From: Azospirillum brasilense | GTDB taxonomy: Bacteria; Pseudomonadota; Alphaproteobacteria; Azospirillales; Azospirillaceae | Length of the DNA: 64,000 bases | NCBI RefSeq assembly: GCF_008365405.1 | Contig: NZ_QOKV01000001.1 | Location: 1 to 64,000 of the forward strand | Direction: 5' to 3' | In this document: piece after piece, positions 9,271 through 18,947 of the stretch | Numbering within the stretch: the first letter of the stretch is position 1 | Layout of the letters: each line of letters opens with the position of its first letter | The notes under the pieces: model-generated | What the model was told of the DNA's origin: nothing | The model's input: only the letters and a program-made list of their open reading frames with translations | Databases searched by the model: none | Made by a program: the position numbers and the translations under genes

Positions 9271-9876
9271 CTATACGGTCTGCACGATCCGCGCCCGCGC
9301 GGCACCGATGGCCTGTTCGTGAGCTTCCGCCCCCAAAGCCAGCCGTTCCGCGCGGATGAATGTGACGTCGGTGATGCCCATGAACCCAAGCAAGGCTCGA
9401 AGATGCGGCTCCTGTGCGTCCATCGCCTGCGCCGGGCCGTCGCTGTACAGACCACCCCGGCTCTCGATGACGATTGCCCGCTTCTCCGTGAGCAGCCCCG
9501 CCGCGCCGCTGGCGGAATACTGGAACGTGACGCCGGCGCGCAGCACATGGTCGAACCATGATTTCAGGGTCGACGGAATGCCGAAGTTGTACATCGGCGC
9601 ACCGATGATCACCGTATTGGCCGCTTTGAGCTCGGCAACGAGATTGTCCGAAAGAGCGCGGGCTTCCGCCTGATCGGCGTTGGCCGGATCACCGCCCCGC
9701 AGCGCGACGGCGGCATCAATGGTCAGGTGGGGAAGCGGATTGCGGCCAAGATCCCGGGCGATGACGTGAAGATCGGGTTCCTGCGAGCGTAGACGTGCAA
9801 CCACCTCTTCGACGAGGCGGTTCGAAACGGACGCTTCGCCAAGGACGCTGCTGGTAAGGACGAGAACTGTGGACAT
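9271..9876 (-). CDS. azoR: FMN-dependent NADH-azoreductase
   Basis: A 201-residue flavodoxin-fold protein of normal AzoR length. Family motifs are the N-terminal phosphate loop (LTSSVLGEASVSNRL), GAPMYNFGIPSTLKSWFDH, and GLLTEKRAIVIESRGG. It reduces azo bonds and quinones using NADH and FMN in the cytosol. It is divergent from the LysR gene at 9993, the usual arrangement for a regulator controlling its neighbour. Confidence 0.93.
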   Translation of the reverse strand: MSTVLVLTSSVLGEASVSNRLVEEVVARLRSQEPDLHVIARDLGRNPLPHLTIDAAVALRGGDPANADQAEARALSDNLVAELKAANTVIIGAPMYNFGIPSTLKSWFDHVLRAGVTFQYSASGAAGLLTEKRAIVIESRGGLYSDGPAQAMDAQEPHLRALLGFMGITDVTFIRAERLALGAEAHEQAIGAARARIVQTV

Positions 9877-9992
9877 GGATTTGGACCTCTTGAGCCATCC
9901 GACGATGGCGACCGGTCCAAGTTAGCGGTTCACCTGGCGGGCCAGAATGGCCTTAAATGCGCCCAGACTGTTGCCTGATTGGGAACACCGGC

Positions 9993-10931
9993 ATGCCAGA
10001 GTTCGCGGACCTGAAGAGCTTCGTCGAGATCGTCGACAGTGGCGGCTTCAACCGGGCGGCGCATCGTCTGGGCATTTCAAAGTCGATCCTCAGCCGGCGG
10101 ATGGCGCGGCTCGAAGCCGAACTTGGAACACGCCTTCTCAGCCGCACCACGCGTGGCATCAGCCCGACCGATGCCGGTCTCGAGTTCAAAGCGCGGTGCG
10201 AGCGGATTCTGGCGGATTTGGAGGACGCGCGTGACTCCGTCGCTCAACGAGGGGGTGGGATGATCGGGCGGTTGCGCCTTTCCGTGCCCGCGGCTTTCGT
10301 CCATCACATGGCTCCAGTCCTGGCGGACTTGGCCCGGCTCCACCCCAGGCTCGCCATGGATGTGTCCTACAGCGACCGGATTGCCGACCTGATTGGCGAG
10401 CGTTTCGATGCCGCGGTCCGCATTGGCACGCTGCGCGATTCCAGCCTCGTGGCGCGCCGAATCGCGCCGGTTCGAGCCGTGCTGGTCGCCAGCCCGGAGT
10501 ATATCGGGCGACACGGCCGACCGGACGCGCCGGCTGACCTTACCACCCATGAATGTCTGATCTACAGCGGCGCGGTACAGACGGAGTGGCGGTTCCGCTC
10601 CGGTAAAAACTGGCTGTCGGTTCGCCCGGAAGGGCGCCTACGGACCGACAGCGGGGATGCCATCGTGCAGTGGGCGATTGCGGGGCTTGGGATCGCCGCC
10701 GTTCCGTTGTTCCTCGTGTCAGAGTTCATCGCGAGCGGAAGGCTCGAAGCGCTCCTTCTCGGTTACGACATGCCAGAACATGGTCTCTACGTTTTGCGAC
10801 CTCCCGGCCCCCATGTTTTGGGAAAGGTCCGGATATTGATCGATACGCTTGTCGCGCGCTTCGGCGGCGAACACGCCTCATGCGTCGGTTCGCCGTCTCC
10901 GCAGGAGGAACGTCCGCCACGCGGCAATTGA
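9993..10931 (+). CDS. LysR-family transcriptional regulator
   Basis: A 312-residue protein. The N-terminal HTH (FNRAAHRLGISKSILSRRMARLEAELGTRLLSRTTR) is standard for LysR and is followed by the ligand-binding domain. ATG 9993 is chosen because the 12 extra residues from 9957 precede the conserved start. Transcribed away from azoR across a 116-base gap, it probably regulates azoR and itself. The effector is unknown. Confidence 0.92.
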   Translation: MPEFADLKSFVEIVDSGGFNRAAHRLGISKSILSRRMARLEAELGTRLLSRTTRGISPTDAGLEFKARCERILADLEDARDSVAQRGGGMIGRLRLSVPAAFVHHMAPVLADLARLHPRLAMDVSYSDRIADLIGERFDAAVRIGTLRDSSLVARRIAPVRAVLVASPEYIGRHGRPDAPADLTTHECLIYSGAVQTEWRFRSGKNWLSVRPEGRLRTDSGDAIVQWAIAGLGIAAVPLFLVSEFIASGRLEALLLGYDMPEHGLYVLRPPGPHVLGKVRILIDTLVARFGGEHASCVGSPSPQEERPPRGN

Positions 10932-10967
10932 TGCGCCTGCCGCGCGGTGGGCAGGACAACTGCTCTG

Positions 10968-11501
10968 CTACTGCGTCGGCGTCACGCGCTGCCAGAAATC
11001 GTTGAACGCGATGCTGTCGAAGAACGCGGTCGCTTTGATGATCCGGTCGTTCCGCAGCGTAAGGAACCACGCGTAACTGTTGCGATACGGCTGGCCATCG
11101 CGGGCCGTTCCTTCCGCATCGAAATGCACGATCACCGTGTCGCCGTCAGCATAGAGATTCCGGATTTCCGGAACGAAACGGCTGGCCATGCGGGCACCGA
11201 AGGGCCGGATCACGTTGCTGAGGAAGTCCTCTCGGCCTGTGTAGGTGCGCGCAACCAGGGATGCACCGACGATGGTCCAGTCGGCGTTCTCGTCAAGCAG
11301 GTCGTAGGGGCTTCCCGTACCGTCCCGCCATGCCTCGAAGCCTTTGGTAACCGTCGCTCGATTGCGCACCTCCACGCTGTCGGGCGTCTGCTCCACCGCA
11401 ATCGCCGGAACCGAAAGGGCGCTTCCGAACGCCAGCGGCACGCACAACGCTAAGGGAGCAAGGGTCCATTTCCTTTTCCGTTGCCGCGTTTGCACGGTCA
11501 C
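10968..11501 (-). CDS. Exported SnoaL/NTF2-like protein
   Basis: A 177-residue protein with a signal peptide (hydrophobic residues about 12-34, ending PAIA). An NTF2-like cone fold follows, with typical patterns such as NADWTIVG and VIVHFDAEGTARDGQPYRNSYAWFL. SnoaL-like proteins include small isomerases, hydrolases and non-enzymatic binders, so no reaction is assigned. It converges with the LysR gene at 9993-10931. Confidence 0.78.
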   Translation of the reverse strand: MTVQTRQRKRKWTLAPLALCVPLAFGSALSVPAIAVEQTPDSVEVRNRATVTKGFEAWRDGTGSPYDLLDENADWTIVGASLVARTYTGREDFLSNVIRPFGARMASRFVPEIRNLYADGDTVIVHFDAEGTARDGQPYRNSYAWFLTLRNDRIIKATAFFDSIAFNDFWQRVTPTQ

Positions 11502-11591
11502 GCCTCCTTCAGAAAATGATTGATCCGAGCGTTGGCAGAGCAGCGTGCAACACGCTGAGCGCTTTGGGCCGTGAAGCGTTGTTGCGTAATG

Positions 11592-12059
11592 TTAAGAGAT
11601 GTTCAGTGCCGAGGTGGGAACAGGCGTTTCATCGTTGCGATGCTGTTGCCGGCTGTCGTACCTCCCCGCCCCCGTCGGAGCGATGCCCTTACCGGTTCCT
11701 CGTGCTGCCGACAAAACTGCCGACCGCAGTTTGTCGAGGCCGAACGGCATTTCGAGAATCGGCACCTTGTCCTGCATCAGCCAATCTGACGTAAGAAAAT
11801 GTGCCGCCAAGCCGATGGCGCCGATCGGGTGCCGACGCAACAGGCTTTCGATCTCGTTCGAATCGCTCACCAAGTCTATGTTGAACAGAACAACGTCGGG
11901 TGTGGCCTCGCTCAGCGCCGCGGCCAACTCGGTGCGCGTGGAAACTACTTCGCACCCTCCCACACCCCACTGCTCAAGCATCAGGCGGAGGCCCGACGCA
12001 ATGGCAGGATTGGCATCGGCAATCAAGACTCTGACTTCGCTTAGCATGGGCATTGTCAT
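11592..12059 (-). CDS. Degenerate response-regulator receiver protein
   Basis: About 155 residues forming one receiver-like domain with no output domain. The acidic pocket (LIADANP) and the phospho-acceptor Asp in VVLFNIDLVSD are present. The conserved Lys of the usual KP motif is Met (LEMPFGLDKL), suggesting altered switching. A C-terminal tail of about 30 residues is low in structure. The start may be 12059 or 12053; AGGCGG lies upstream of both. No kinase gene is adjacent. Confidence 0.7.
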   Translation of the reverse strand: MTMPMLSEVRVLIADANPAIASGLRLMLEQWGVGGCEVVSTRTELAAALSEATPDVVLFNIDLVSDSNEIESLLRRHPIGAIGLAAHFLTSDWLMQDKVPILEMPFGLDKLRSAVLSAARGTGKGIAPTGAGRYDSRQQHRNDETPVPTSALNIS

Positions 12060-12270
12060 TCCGCCTGCTGAGTCGGAATTACGCCAAATCTCTTGCTGCA
12101 AGAACCCACGCAGTCGAGCCGGCGTCTGTTCCGCGATTGATACGGCACGCTGTGCCTGAAAGCGGTTGTACGCCGTTCATGCCGGAGTCATAATCCGGAG
12201 ATTTGTTCTTTCCTTGATGAGCTGGATTCAGCAGTGGTGATTGTTGCGATACCCCCGTCGGACCGGGGGA

Positions 12271-13161
12271 TTAAGCTTTGATCGCCTCGATCAGAGCGCG
12301 CATCGCCGCCGATACATGGCGCCGGTTGGGATAGTACAGGTAAAGCCAATCCTCCGGTGCGCACCAATCATCCAGACATTGGATCAATCGACCCGCCTCA
12401 ATATAAGGGCGCGCGTAGCCTTCCCAGACATAGCCCAGGCACACCCCGCCCAACACAGCCTCGATCATCAGTTCGTTGTCGTCGAGCGCCAGCGGCCCGC
12501 TCGGCTCGAAGACAAAGCGCTCACCATCCTTTTCAAATTCCCAAGGATAGGAGATGCCGCTCGGGTACACATTCTGGATGCAGGTGTGCTGCCGCAGATC
12601 CTGCGGCAACTGCGGGAGGGGACGAGTTTCGAAATACTCGGGTGATCCCACGACGACGAGGCGCAGGCGCGGTCGCAGCTTTACACCGACCATGTCCTGC
12701 GAAATCGTTCCGCCCAGCCGGATTCCCGCGTCGAACCCGTCGTTGACGATGTCCACCATCCGGTCCGTCGCAATGACTTCGAGACGGAGCGCGGGATTGT
12801 TCCGGATCAGGGGGCCGATGACCTTACCGAGGACGAATCGTCCGATGGAGTGCGGCACGTTGATGCGCACCGTTCCGAAGGGCGCATCGCGAAACTGGTT
12901 GAGGCTGTCTACGGCATCACGGATCTCCAGAAACGCCGGAGCCAGCCGCGCGTTCAGGAGATCGCCTGCGTCGGTCAGCGACACGCTGCGCGTCGTGCGG
13001 TTCAGCAAACGGACCCCGACGCGCTCCTCCAAGCTCGTCACCGCATGGCTGATCGCCGATGCGGTGACTCCGCGTTCCAGGCCGGCAAGCCGAAAATTCC
13101 GTGTCTTGGCCACGGAGACGAAGGCTGCCAGCTCGGACAGTTCGGACGCGCGCATTCCCAA
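12271..13161 (-). CDS. LysR-family transcriptional regulator
   Basis: A 296-residue protein. The HTH is at residues 15-50 (FRLAGLERGVTASAISHAVTSLEERVGVRLLNRTTRSVS), followed by the periplasmic-binding-like effector domain. It lies downstream of the thioesterase on the same strand with a 69-base gap, so it may be separate from that operon. Target and effector are unknown. Confidence 0.9.
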   Translation of the reverse strand: MGMRASELSELAAFVSVAKTRNFRLAGLERGVTASAISHAVTSLEERVGVRLLNRTTRSVSLTDAGDLLNARLAPAFLEIRDAVDSLNQFRDAPFGTVRINVPHSIGRFVLGKVIGPLIRNNPALRLEVIATDRMVDIVNDGFDAGIRLGGTISQDMVGVKLRPRLRLVVVGSPEYFETRPLPQLPQDLRQHTCIQNVYPSGISYPWEFEKDGERFVFEPSGPLALDDNELMIEAVLGGVCLGYVWEGYARPYIEAGRLIQCLDDWCAPEDWLYLYYPNRRHVSAAMRALIEAIKA

Positions 13162-13230
13162 ATCCGTTCATCAGCGTCATGACCACCCCAACTCTAGCCG
13201 AGGCAGGTGGCCGACACCACGGATCAGAGA

Positions 13231-13638
13231 TCAACGCGGCGGCATCCGCTTGAAGCTTCCCTGCGCCGTCGCGACGACCGAACCGTCGCCGGCATGGACC
13301 ACTCCGTTTGCGAAATAGATGCGCCTTCCGCCCCCCGTGACCGTCCCGACGGCGCGCAAGCGACCACCCTCCACACGCGCCAGATAGTTCACCATCAAGG
13401 ACAGCGTCACGGCTTGACCCTCGCCCACACCCTCGGCCACGCCGGTCCCGTCATGGAGGCCGGCATAGCCGCAGGCGGCATCAAGCATGGTCGCAAGAAC
13501 CCCTCCTTGCAGGATGCCCTGTCGGTTGGTGTGGCGATGATCGACCACAAGGTCGAACTCCGCCATGCCCGGCTCCCACCGCGAGAGCGTGAGGCCGATC
13601 ATGGTGAGGAATGCATTGTTGTGATGATCGAGATTCAT
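13231..13638 (-). CDS. PaaI-type hotdog thioesterase
   Basis: A 135-residue hotdog-fold protein with the family core RQGILQGGVLATMLDAACGYAG and the strand VTLSLMVNYLARVEGGRLRAVG. ATG 13638 is chosen because GGAAGG lies just upstream; a TTG 12 bases earlier is weaker. It lies 22 bases after the aldehyde dehydrogenase stop and probably ends that leftward operon. It would hydrolyse acyl- or aryl-CoA, perhaps releasing stalled CoA during catabolism. Confidence 0.88.
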   Translation of the reverse strand: MNLDHHNNAFLTMIGLTLSRWEPGMAEFDLVVDHRHTNRQGILQGGVLATMLDAACGYAGLHDGTGVAEGVGEGQAVTLSLMVNYLARVEGGRLRAVGTVTGGGRRIYFANGVVHAGDGSVVATAQGSFKRMPPR

Positions 13639-13660
13639 GACGCCTTCCAAAATCCGCCAC

Positions 13661-15097
13661 CTACAGCGTGATGATGACCGACTTCAGCTGGGTGTAGTGC
13701 GACAGGGCGTCGATGCCCTGCTCACGCCCATAGCCGCTGTGCTTGAAGCCGCCGCAGGGCGTCTGGACGAAGCCGCCGCTGTAGTCGTTGACGACGATGC
13801 GCCCGGCTTCGAGCCGTGCGGCAACGCGGTGGACGCGCCCGACATCCCGGCTCCAAATTCCTGCGGCCAGCCCGAAGTCGGACTCGTTCGCGATGCGCAC
13901 CGCGTCGCCCTCGTCCTTGAACGGAATGACGCACACCACCGGGCCGAAGATCTCCTCGCGCGCGACGGTCATGTCATTGGTGACGCCGGTGTAGACCGTG
14001 GGTTCGATGTACCACCCGCCGCCCAGGCGGGGATCGTCGGCCACGCGGCCACCGATGGCGGGCGTCAGCCCGTCGCGCGCCGCGGCCTCGAAGTAGCTCT
14101 GGATCTTCAGGAACTGCGCGTGGGTGGTGATGGGACCGGACGTCGCGCCATGCTCGGGACCGACGCGCAGTTCGGCCACGGCCGTCAGCAGCTTGTCCAC
14201 GAAGCGGTCATGGATGCTCTCCTGCACCAGAAGGCGCGTGCCCGCCGCGCACCACTGCCCGCTGTTCCAGGTGAAGGCGCGCGTCGAGCCGATGGCCGCG
14301 GCGTCGAGGTCGGCGTCGTCGAAGACGATGTTCGCCGACTTGCCGCCGAGTTCGAGCGTGAGCGGAAGAACGCGGTCCGCCGCGATGCGGCCGAGTTCCT
14401 GGCCGACGCGAACGCTGCCCGTGAAAGAGATCTTGCGCACCTCCGGGTGGTTGGCCATCGCCGGGCCGATCACGCTGCCCTTACCCACGATCACGTTGAG
14501 CACGCCGGGCGGCAGCCCGCCTTCCTCGACCGCGATGCGGGCCAACTCGACCAGCGAACCCGACGTGTGTTCGGACGGCTTGGCGGCGACCGTGTTGCCC
14601 GTCGCCAGTGCCGGCGCGATCGCCCGTGCCGCCTGATGAAGCGGGGCGTTCCAGGGCAGGATCACGCCGATCACGCCGAACGGATCGCGGCGGGTGTAGA
14701 CGTGATGTCCGGGCCCGACATTGATCACCTCGCCGTCCATCACGTTGACGATGCCGCCGTAGAACTCGAAATACTGGGCGGTCAGGTCGATGAGCTGGGC
14801 CATCTCGATGCCCGGCTTGCCGGTCTCGCGGGATTCGATGGCGCCGAGCCGCTCTTCGTTGCGGCGGATTGCGCGCGCGGTCTCGACCAGGATGCGGCCG
14901 CGTTCGGACGGTCGCGTGTCGCGCCACGCGGCCAGTGCGTCCGACGCCGCAGCGACGGCCCGGTCGAGATCCTCGGGCGTGCTGTCGGCGACCCGCTGCA
15001 TCCGGGTGCCGGTGCGCGGATCGAACTTGTCGAGATAGGCCCCCTTCAGCGGTGGCGCGGAGCGTCCCGCAATGTGGCTGTCGACGGTCGCAAGCAT
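13661..15097 (-). CDS. NAD(P)-dependent aldehyde dehydrogenase
   Basis: A 478-residue protein, the normal ALDH length. It shows VILPWNAPL, SFTGSVRVGQELG, the general base region LELGGKSANIV, the catalytic Cys in SGQWCAAGTR and the C-terminal EEIFGPVV. ATG 15097 has GGGAGG upstream; the longer open frame extends into the neighbouring gene. It oxidises an aldehyde to an acid. It is part of the leftward operon with a CoA transferase and a hydroxyacid dehydrogenase, suggesting oxidation of a substrate before or after CoA activation. Confidence 0.93.
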   Translation of the reverse strand: MLATVDSHIAGRSAPPLKGAYLDKFDPRTGTRMQRVADSTPEDLDRAVAAASDALAAWRDTRPSERGRILVETARAIRRNEERLGAIESRETGKPGIEMAQLIDLTAQYFEFYGGIVNVMDGEVINVGPGHHVYTRRDPFGVIGVILPWNAPLHQAARAIAPALATGNTVAAKPSEHTSGSLVELARIAVEEGGLPPGVLNVIVGKGSVIGPAMANHPEVRKISFTGSVRVGQELGRIAADRVLPLTLELGGKSANIVFDDADLDAAAIGSTRAFTWNSGQWCAAGTRLLVQESIHDRFVDKLLTAVAELRVGPEHGATSGPITTHAQFLKIQSYFEAAARDGLTPAIGGRVADDPRLGGGWYIEPTVYTGVTNDMTVAREEIFGPVVCVIPFKDEGDAVRIANESDFGLAAGIWSRDVGRVHRVAARLEAGRIVVNDYSGGFVQTPCGGFKHSGYGREQGIDALSHYTQLKSVIITL

Positions 15098-15126
15098 GGC
15101 TTCTGTCCTCCCGTAATCTGGTCTTG

Positions 15127-16341
15127 TCATGGGGCCGTCCGCGGGTACTGGGAGCCGATCACCTTGCGGTCGAGCAGTTCCGCGATGGCGCCGCGGGAAA
15201 ATCCGAACGACGCGAGGATGTCGGCGGAATGCTCGCCGAGCGCGGGGGCGGGGGCGTGCGGCACCGCGTTGGACTCGCGACTGTTGATCGGGAAGCCGGG
15301 AACCCGGATCGTTCCCAAGGCAGGATGGCTCATCCCGGCGATCATACCGTTGGCCGCCACCTGCGGATGCCCGACAAGGTCTGCGTAGTCGGCCACCCGT
15401 GTGCACAGGACGTCCACCTTGCGCAAGACGGCCAGCCAGTGTTCGCTCGGCTGCGCTTTGAAGAGTGGGCCGAGCGTGTCGCGCATCGCCTCCCGATTGG
15501 CGACCCGCGTTGCGGAGGTTTCGAACCTCTGGTCGTGAATCAGGTCGACGCGCCCCAGCACCTCGCACAGCCGGTCCCAGCGACCGCCGTTGTAGGCCGC
15601 GACCATGATCCAGCCGTCGGCGGTCTCAAACGCCTCGTTGGGGGCTGAATAGGGCGCGGCGCTGCCCTGGCGTTTCGGCAGCACACCGTCCGCCAAGTAG
15701 CCGGCAATGGAGGGCTGCTGGAGTGCCAAGGCGGCGTTCAGCAGGTTGATGTCGAGCTGGCCGCCCTTGCCGTCGCGCCGGCGCTCCATCATCTTGGCCA
15801 GGATGCCGAGCGCCGCGACGTAGCCGGTGAACACGTCGACCACCGGCGCCTGGACCTTGCACGGTTCGCTCGCGGGCGTTCCGATGATGCTCATCAGGCC
15901 GCTGTCGGCCTGGATGATCCCATCGACACCGGGGCGCTCGGCGTAGGGGCCGTCCTGCCCATAGGCCGAGATCGACGCGTAGACGAGACCGGGGTTGTCC
16001 GCCGAAAGCACGTCGTAGCCGAGGCCGATGCGCCGCATCACGCCGGGCCGCATGCTCTCGACCAGCACGTCCGCCGTCCGGGCAAGGGTCCGGGCGACCT
16101 CGACTCCCTGCGGGGTCTTGAGGTCGAGCGACAGCCCCAGCTTGTTGCGGTTGAAGGCGTGGTACAGCGCGCTGTCGTCCCCGATCCAGGCCGGGCCGAG
16201 TTGGCGGCCGAGTTCGCCTTGCGGCGGCTCGACCTTGATGACGCGGGCGCCCATGTCGGCCAGAAGCATCGTGCAGGTCGGGCCCGCGCCGATGTGCGTG
16301 AAATCGAGGACGGTCAGGCCGTCGAGAGCATGACGCATCAT
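15127..16341 (-). CDS. Family III CoA-transferase (CaiB/BaiF)
   Basis: A 404-residue protein of normal family length. The N-terminal Rossmann part is GLTVLDFTHIGAGPTCTMLLADMGARVIKVEPP. The family's catalytic Asp region follows the AYHAFNRNK-like segment (YHAFNRNKLGLSLDL). ATG 16341 has GGAG 8 bases upstream and is followed by a second ATG. It moves CoA between acids. It sits between the dehydrogenase and the aldehyde dehydrogenase, 29 bases from the latter, so an operon is likely. The acid substrate is unknown. Confidence 0.92.
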   Translation of the reverse strand: MMRHALDGLTVLDFTHIGAGPTCTMLLADMGARVIKVEPPQGELGRQLGPAWIGDDSALYHAFNRNKLGLSLDLKTPQGVEVARTLARTADVLVESMRPGVMRRIGLGYDVLSADNPGLVYASISAYGQDGPYAERPGVDGIIQADSGLMSIIGTPASEPCKVQAPVVDVFTGYVAALGILAKMMERRRDGKGGQLDINLLNAALALQQPSIAGYLADGVLPKRQGSAAPYSAPNEAFETADGWIMVAAYNGGRWDRLCEVLGRVDLIHDQRFETSATRVANREAMRDTLGPLFKAQPSEHWLAVLRKVDVLCTRVADYADLVGHPQVAANGMIAGMSHPALGTIRVPGFPINSRESNAVPHAPAPALGEHSADILASFGFSRGAIAELLDRKVIGSQYPRTAP

Positions 16342-16388
16342 GGCGTGACTCCATTCGTTCAGGGAACGGCGGCGTGCCGCCTCCGGTG

Positions 16389-17279
16389 TCAGGAACGGGC
16401 GATCTCCGCTCCAGCGGCGCGCTCCAGCTCCTTCACGACGACCGTCATGTCGTCGTGTCCGCCGCCATGGGCGTGGGCCAATTCGTAGAGTTGCTTGGCG
16501 AGCGCGCAGACCAGCATCGGCGCGCCGGCGGCCTCCGCCTCGGCCACGCACAGCCGCAGATCCTTGCGCATGAGTTCGAGCCGGAAGCCGAAGTCGAAAC
16601 GCCGGTCGAGGACGCGGTCCGCAAGGATGCTCTCCGTGACGAAGCTGCGCGCCGTGCTGGCGTTGAGCATGTCGAGGATGGCGTCGGCGGACAGGCCGAA
16701 GCGGACCCCGAACAGGATCGCCTCGCTGGCCGCGACGAGGTTGGCGCCCACGATCATGTTGTTGATCAGCTTCAGCGCCTGCCCCTGGCCGACGCCCGTG
16801 CCGACATGGACGACGTGGCGGCCGAAGCTGCGGAAGACGGGGGCGAGCGCCTCGTAGGCCCAGGTCTCGCCGGACACCATGACGGACAGCGTGCCGGCCT
16901 GCGCGCCGGACACGCCACCGGCCAGCGGTGCGTCCAGGGCCGTGATCCCACGGCCCGCGAGCCGATCCGCGATCTCGCGGGCGGCGCTCGGCCCCGTCGT
17001 CGAGTGGTCCACGCAGATCCGGACCTTGCTCCCCTCGATCACGCCGCTGGGGCCGAGCACGACCTGCCGGACGATGTCCGGTGTCGGAAGGCAGACCAGC
17101 ACCGCCTCCGCCGCATGGCCGACCGCCGCCGCCGACGGGCAGACCGTCGCGCCGAGCGCCGCCGCGGCATCGAGGGCAGTGGGGTTGGTGTCGAAGACGT
17201 GCAGGTCCTGGCCAGCCTTCGCGAGATGGCGCACCATTGGGGCGCCCATCGCACCAAGCCCGATGAAACCGATCGCCAT
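16389..17279 (-). CDS. 3-hydroxyisobutyrate dehydrogenase-family NAD(P) oxidoreductase
   Basis: A 296-residue beta-hydroxyacid dehydrogenase. It has the N-terminal nucleotide loop GFIGLGAMGAPM, substrate region DAPLAGGVSGAQAGTLSVMV, and the catalytic Lys in GQALKLINNM. ATG 17279 has GGGAGG upstream; 27 further upstream codons are not conserved-looking. First gene of the leftward operon and divergent from the MFS transporter, with two GTTGA-N7-TCAAC sites between them. It oxidises a 3-hydroxy acid or reduces a semialdehyde. Confidence 0.92.
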   Translation of the reverse strand: MAIGFIGLGAMGAPMVRHLAKAGQDLHVFDTNPTALDAAAALGATVCPSAAAVGHAAEAVLVCLPTPDIVRQVVLGPSGVIEGSKVRICVDHSTTGPSAAREIADRLAGRGITALDAPLAGGVSGAQAGTLSVMVSGETWAYEALAPVFRSFGRHVVHVGTGVGQGQALKLINNMIVGANLVAASEAILFGVRFGLSADAILDMLNASTARSFVTESILADRVLDRRFDFGFRLELMRKDLRLCVAEAEAAGAPMLVCALAKQLYELAHAHGGGHDDMTVVVKELERAAGAEIARS

Positions 17280-17381
17280 GCCTTCCTCCCGTCTGTTGAA
17301 GCGACCGCCGGGTCGCCTTGAATTGCCGACCACGCTGCGGCACGACGGTTCGCCGGGCAAATGAGTTTCCGGCCGCGGTCC

Positions 17382-17398
17382 GTTGACCTCAACTCAAC
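17382..17398. promoter_or_regulatory. Putative LysR operator GTTGA-N7-TCAAC, site 1
   Basis: GTTGACCTCAACTCAAC fits the T-N11-A form of LysR boxes and lies 103 bases before the dehydrogenase start, in the divergent region shared with the MFS gene. Three further copies with the same arms and the same 7-base spacer occur in this island. Confidence 0.6.
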
Positions 17399-17446
17399 GA
17401 CATGGGGCGCAACGGATAAGAGAAAGCGCCCGGGCCGACAGCCTCT

Positions 17447-17463
17447 GTTGACCTGAGGTCAAC
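17447..17463. promoter_or_regulatory. Putative LysR operator GTTGA-N7-TCAAC, site 2
   Basis: GTTGACCTGAGGTCAAC is the most symmetric copy; outer bases extend the palindrome to 17445-17465. It lies 109 bases before the MFS start and 168 bases before the divergent operon start, so it could serve both. The rest of this 292-base region shows no gene. Confidence 0.65.
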
Positions 17464-17571
17464 AGCACCTTGCGAAAAGCTCGCTTATTGTTTGATGACC
17501 GAACATTCACCCTTTCCCCATCGGCGCGGCTGGTCGCCGCATCGTCAGCAACGCTTGGGGAGGAAAAGGAA

Positions 17572-18930
17572 ATGGAACGGTTGGAGGCGGCGCGTGCGCC
17601 GAATTCCGCAGCGATCTTCGCGTCATCGGACAATCCGTCATCGGACGACGCCGACGTCCGGCGGCTGACCGCCGCTCAGAAGAAGGCGATCATCGCCGCA
17701 ACAGCGGGCACGATCGTCGAATACACGGACTGGGTGATCTATGCGATTTTCGCGTCGATCCTCGCGAACAAGTTCTTTCCGGCGGGCAACTCCTTCACCG
17801 CCCTTCTTTCGGTTTTCGCCATCTTCGCGGTCGGCTTCATCATGAGGCCGGTCGGCGGCGCGGTCCTCGGCGCCTTTGCCGACCGCCACGGCCGCAAGAA
17901 GGGCCTGACCCTGTCCATCCTGCTCATGTCGGGCGCGTCCTTCGTGATCGGTGTCTGCCCGACCTACGACCAGATTGGTCTGGCCGCCCCGATCATCCTC
18001 GTGCTGGCGCGCCTGACGCAGGGATTCTCGGCTGGCGGGGAATTCGGCTCCGCCTCCACCTTCCTGATCGAATCCGCGCCCGCGGACCGGCGGGCCTTCG
18101 CCGGGTCCTGGCAATGGTTCGCCATCAACGCGGGCACGCTGATCTCCTTCGTGCTCGCCTTCTCCTTCACGGTCATCGGGAGCGATGGGGGGCTGTCGTC
18201 CTGGGGATGGCGCGCCGCCTTCATCATCGCTGGGCTGCTGGGCCTGGTCACGTTGTGGATTCGGCTCTCCGTCGGTGAGACCGAGGTCTTCAAGAAGCGG
18301 GCGGCCACGGAGGGCGTCCAACGGCACCCGATGATCGACGTGTTCCGCAAGCATCCGCGCGACGCCCTCCGCGTCATCGGCATCGCCATGGCCGGCAATC
18401 TGCTCAACTACGTGTGGATGGTGAATTACCCGAGCCACGCGCACCTCGTCACCGGCCTGCCGATGAGCCAGACGCTCCTGGCCGGCATCGTTTCGGTCAC
18501 CGTGTCGCTCGTCCTGATCCCCTTCGTCGGCATGCTTGCCGACCGGATCGGGCGGCGCCCGGTCCTGATCGCCTTCGCCTTCAGCTCCGCCCTCTACGCT
18601 TGGCCGAGCCTCGCGCTGCTCTCCCCGGCCACCAGCTTTCCCGAACTCGTGGCGATCCAGACGGTCGCCATGGTGCTCATGACCGGCTTCGCCGGGGCCG
18701 GGGCCGTCACGATGGCCGAGCAATTTCCGACCGAAGTGCGGGTCACCGGCATCGCGCTGCCCTATGCCCTGTCCGTCACGCTGTTCGGCGGAACCGCGCC
18801 CTACCTGATCACGGCCATGGGCGGCTGGGGATACGGCCACCTCGTGTGGATTTACCTCGCGGCCATCAGTGTGATCGGCGGGATCGTCTACACGCTCATG
18901 CCGGAAACCAAGGGCAAGCCGCTGCCCTGA
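17572..18930 (+). CDS. MFS transporter, metabolite:H+ symporter type
   Basis: A 452-residue protein with about 12 hydrophobic segments. Family motifs are the loop RPVGGAVLGAFADRHGRKKGL after TM2-3, ARLTQGFSAGGEFGSA in TM4, and a second DRIGRRP loop mid-protein. This pattern fits the MHS subfamily (proline/betaine, alpha-ketoglutarate, shikimate importers). ATG 17572 has GAGGAAAAGG upstream. Divergent from the catabolic operon across putative LysR sites, it probably imports the operon's organic-acid substrate. Confidence 0.92.
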   Translation: MERLEAARAPNSAAIFASSDNPSSDDADVRRLTAAQKKAIIAATAGTIVEYTDWVIYAIFASILANKFFPAGNSFTALLSVFAIFAVGFIMRPVGGAVLGAFADRHGRKKGLTLSILLMSGASFVIGVCPTYDQIGLAAPIILVLARLTQGFSAGGEFGSASTFLIESAPADRRAFAGSWQWFAINAGTLISFVLAFSFTVIGSDGGLSSWGWRAAFIIAGLLGLVTLWIRLSVGETEVFKKRAATEGVQRHPMIDVFRKHPRDALRVIGIAMAGNLLNYVWMVNYPSHAHLVTGLPMSQTLLAGIVSVTVSLVLIPFVGMLADRIGRRPVLIAFAFSSALYAWPSLALLSPATSFPELVAIQTVAMVLMTGFAGAGAVTMAEQFPTEVRVTGIALPYALSVTLFGGTAPYLITAMGGWGYGHLVWIYLAAISVIGGIVYTLMPETKGKPLP

Positions 18931-18947
18931 TCGGTTCTCTCCCCGAG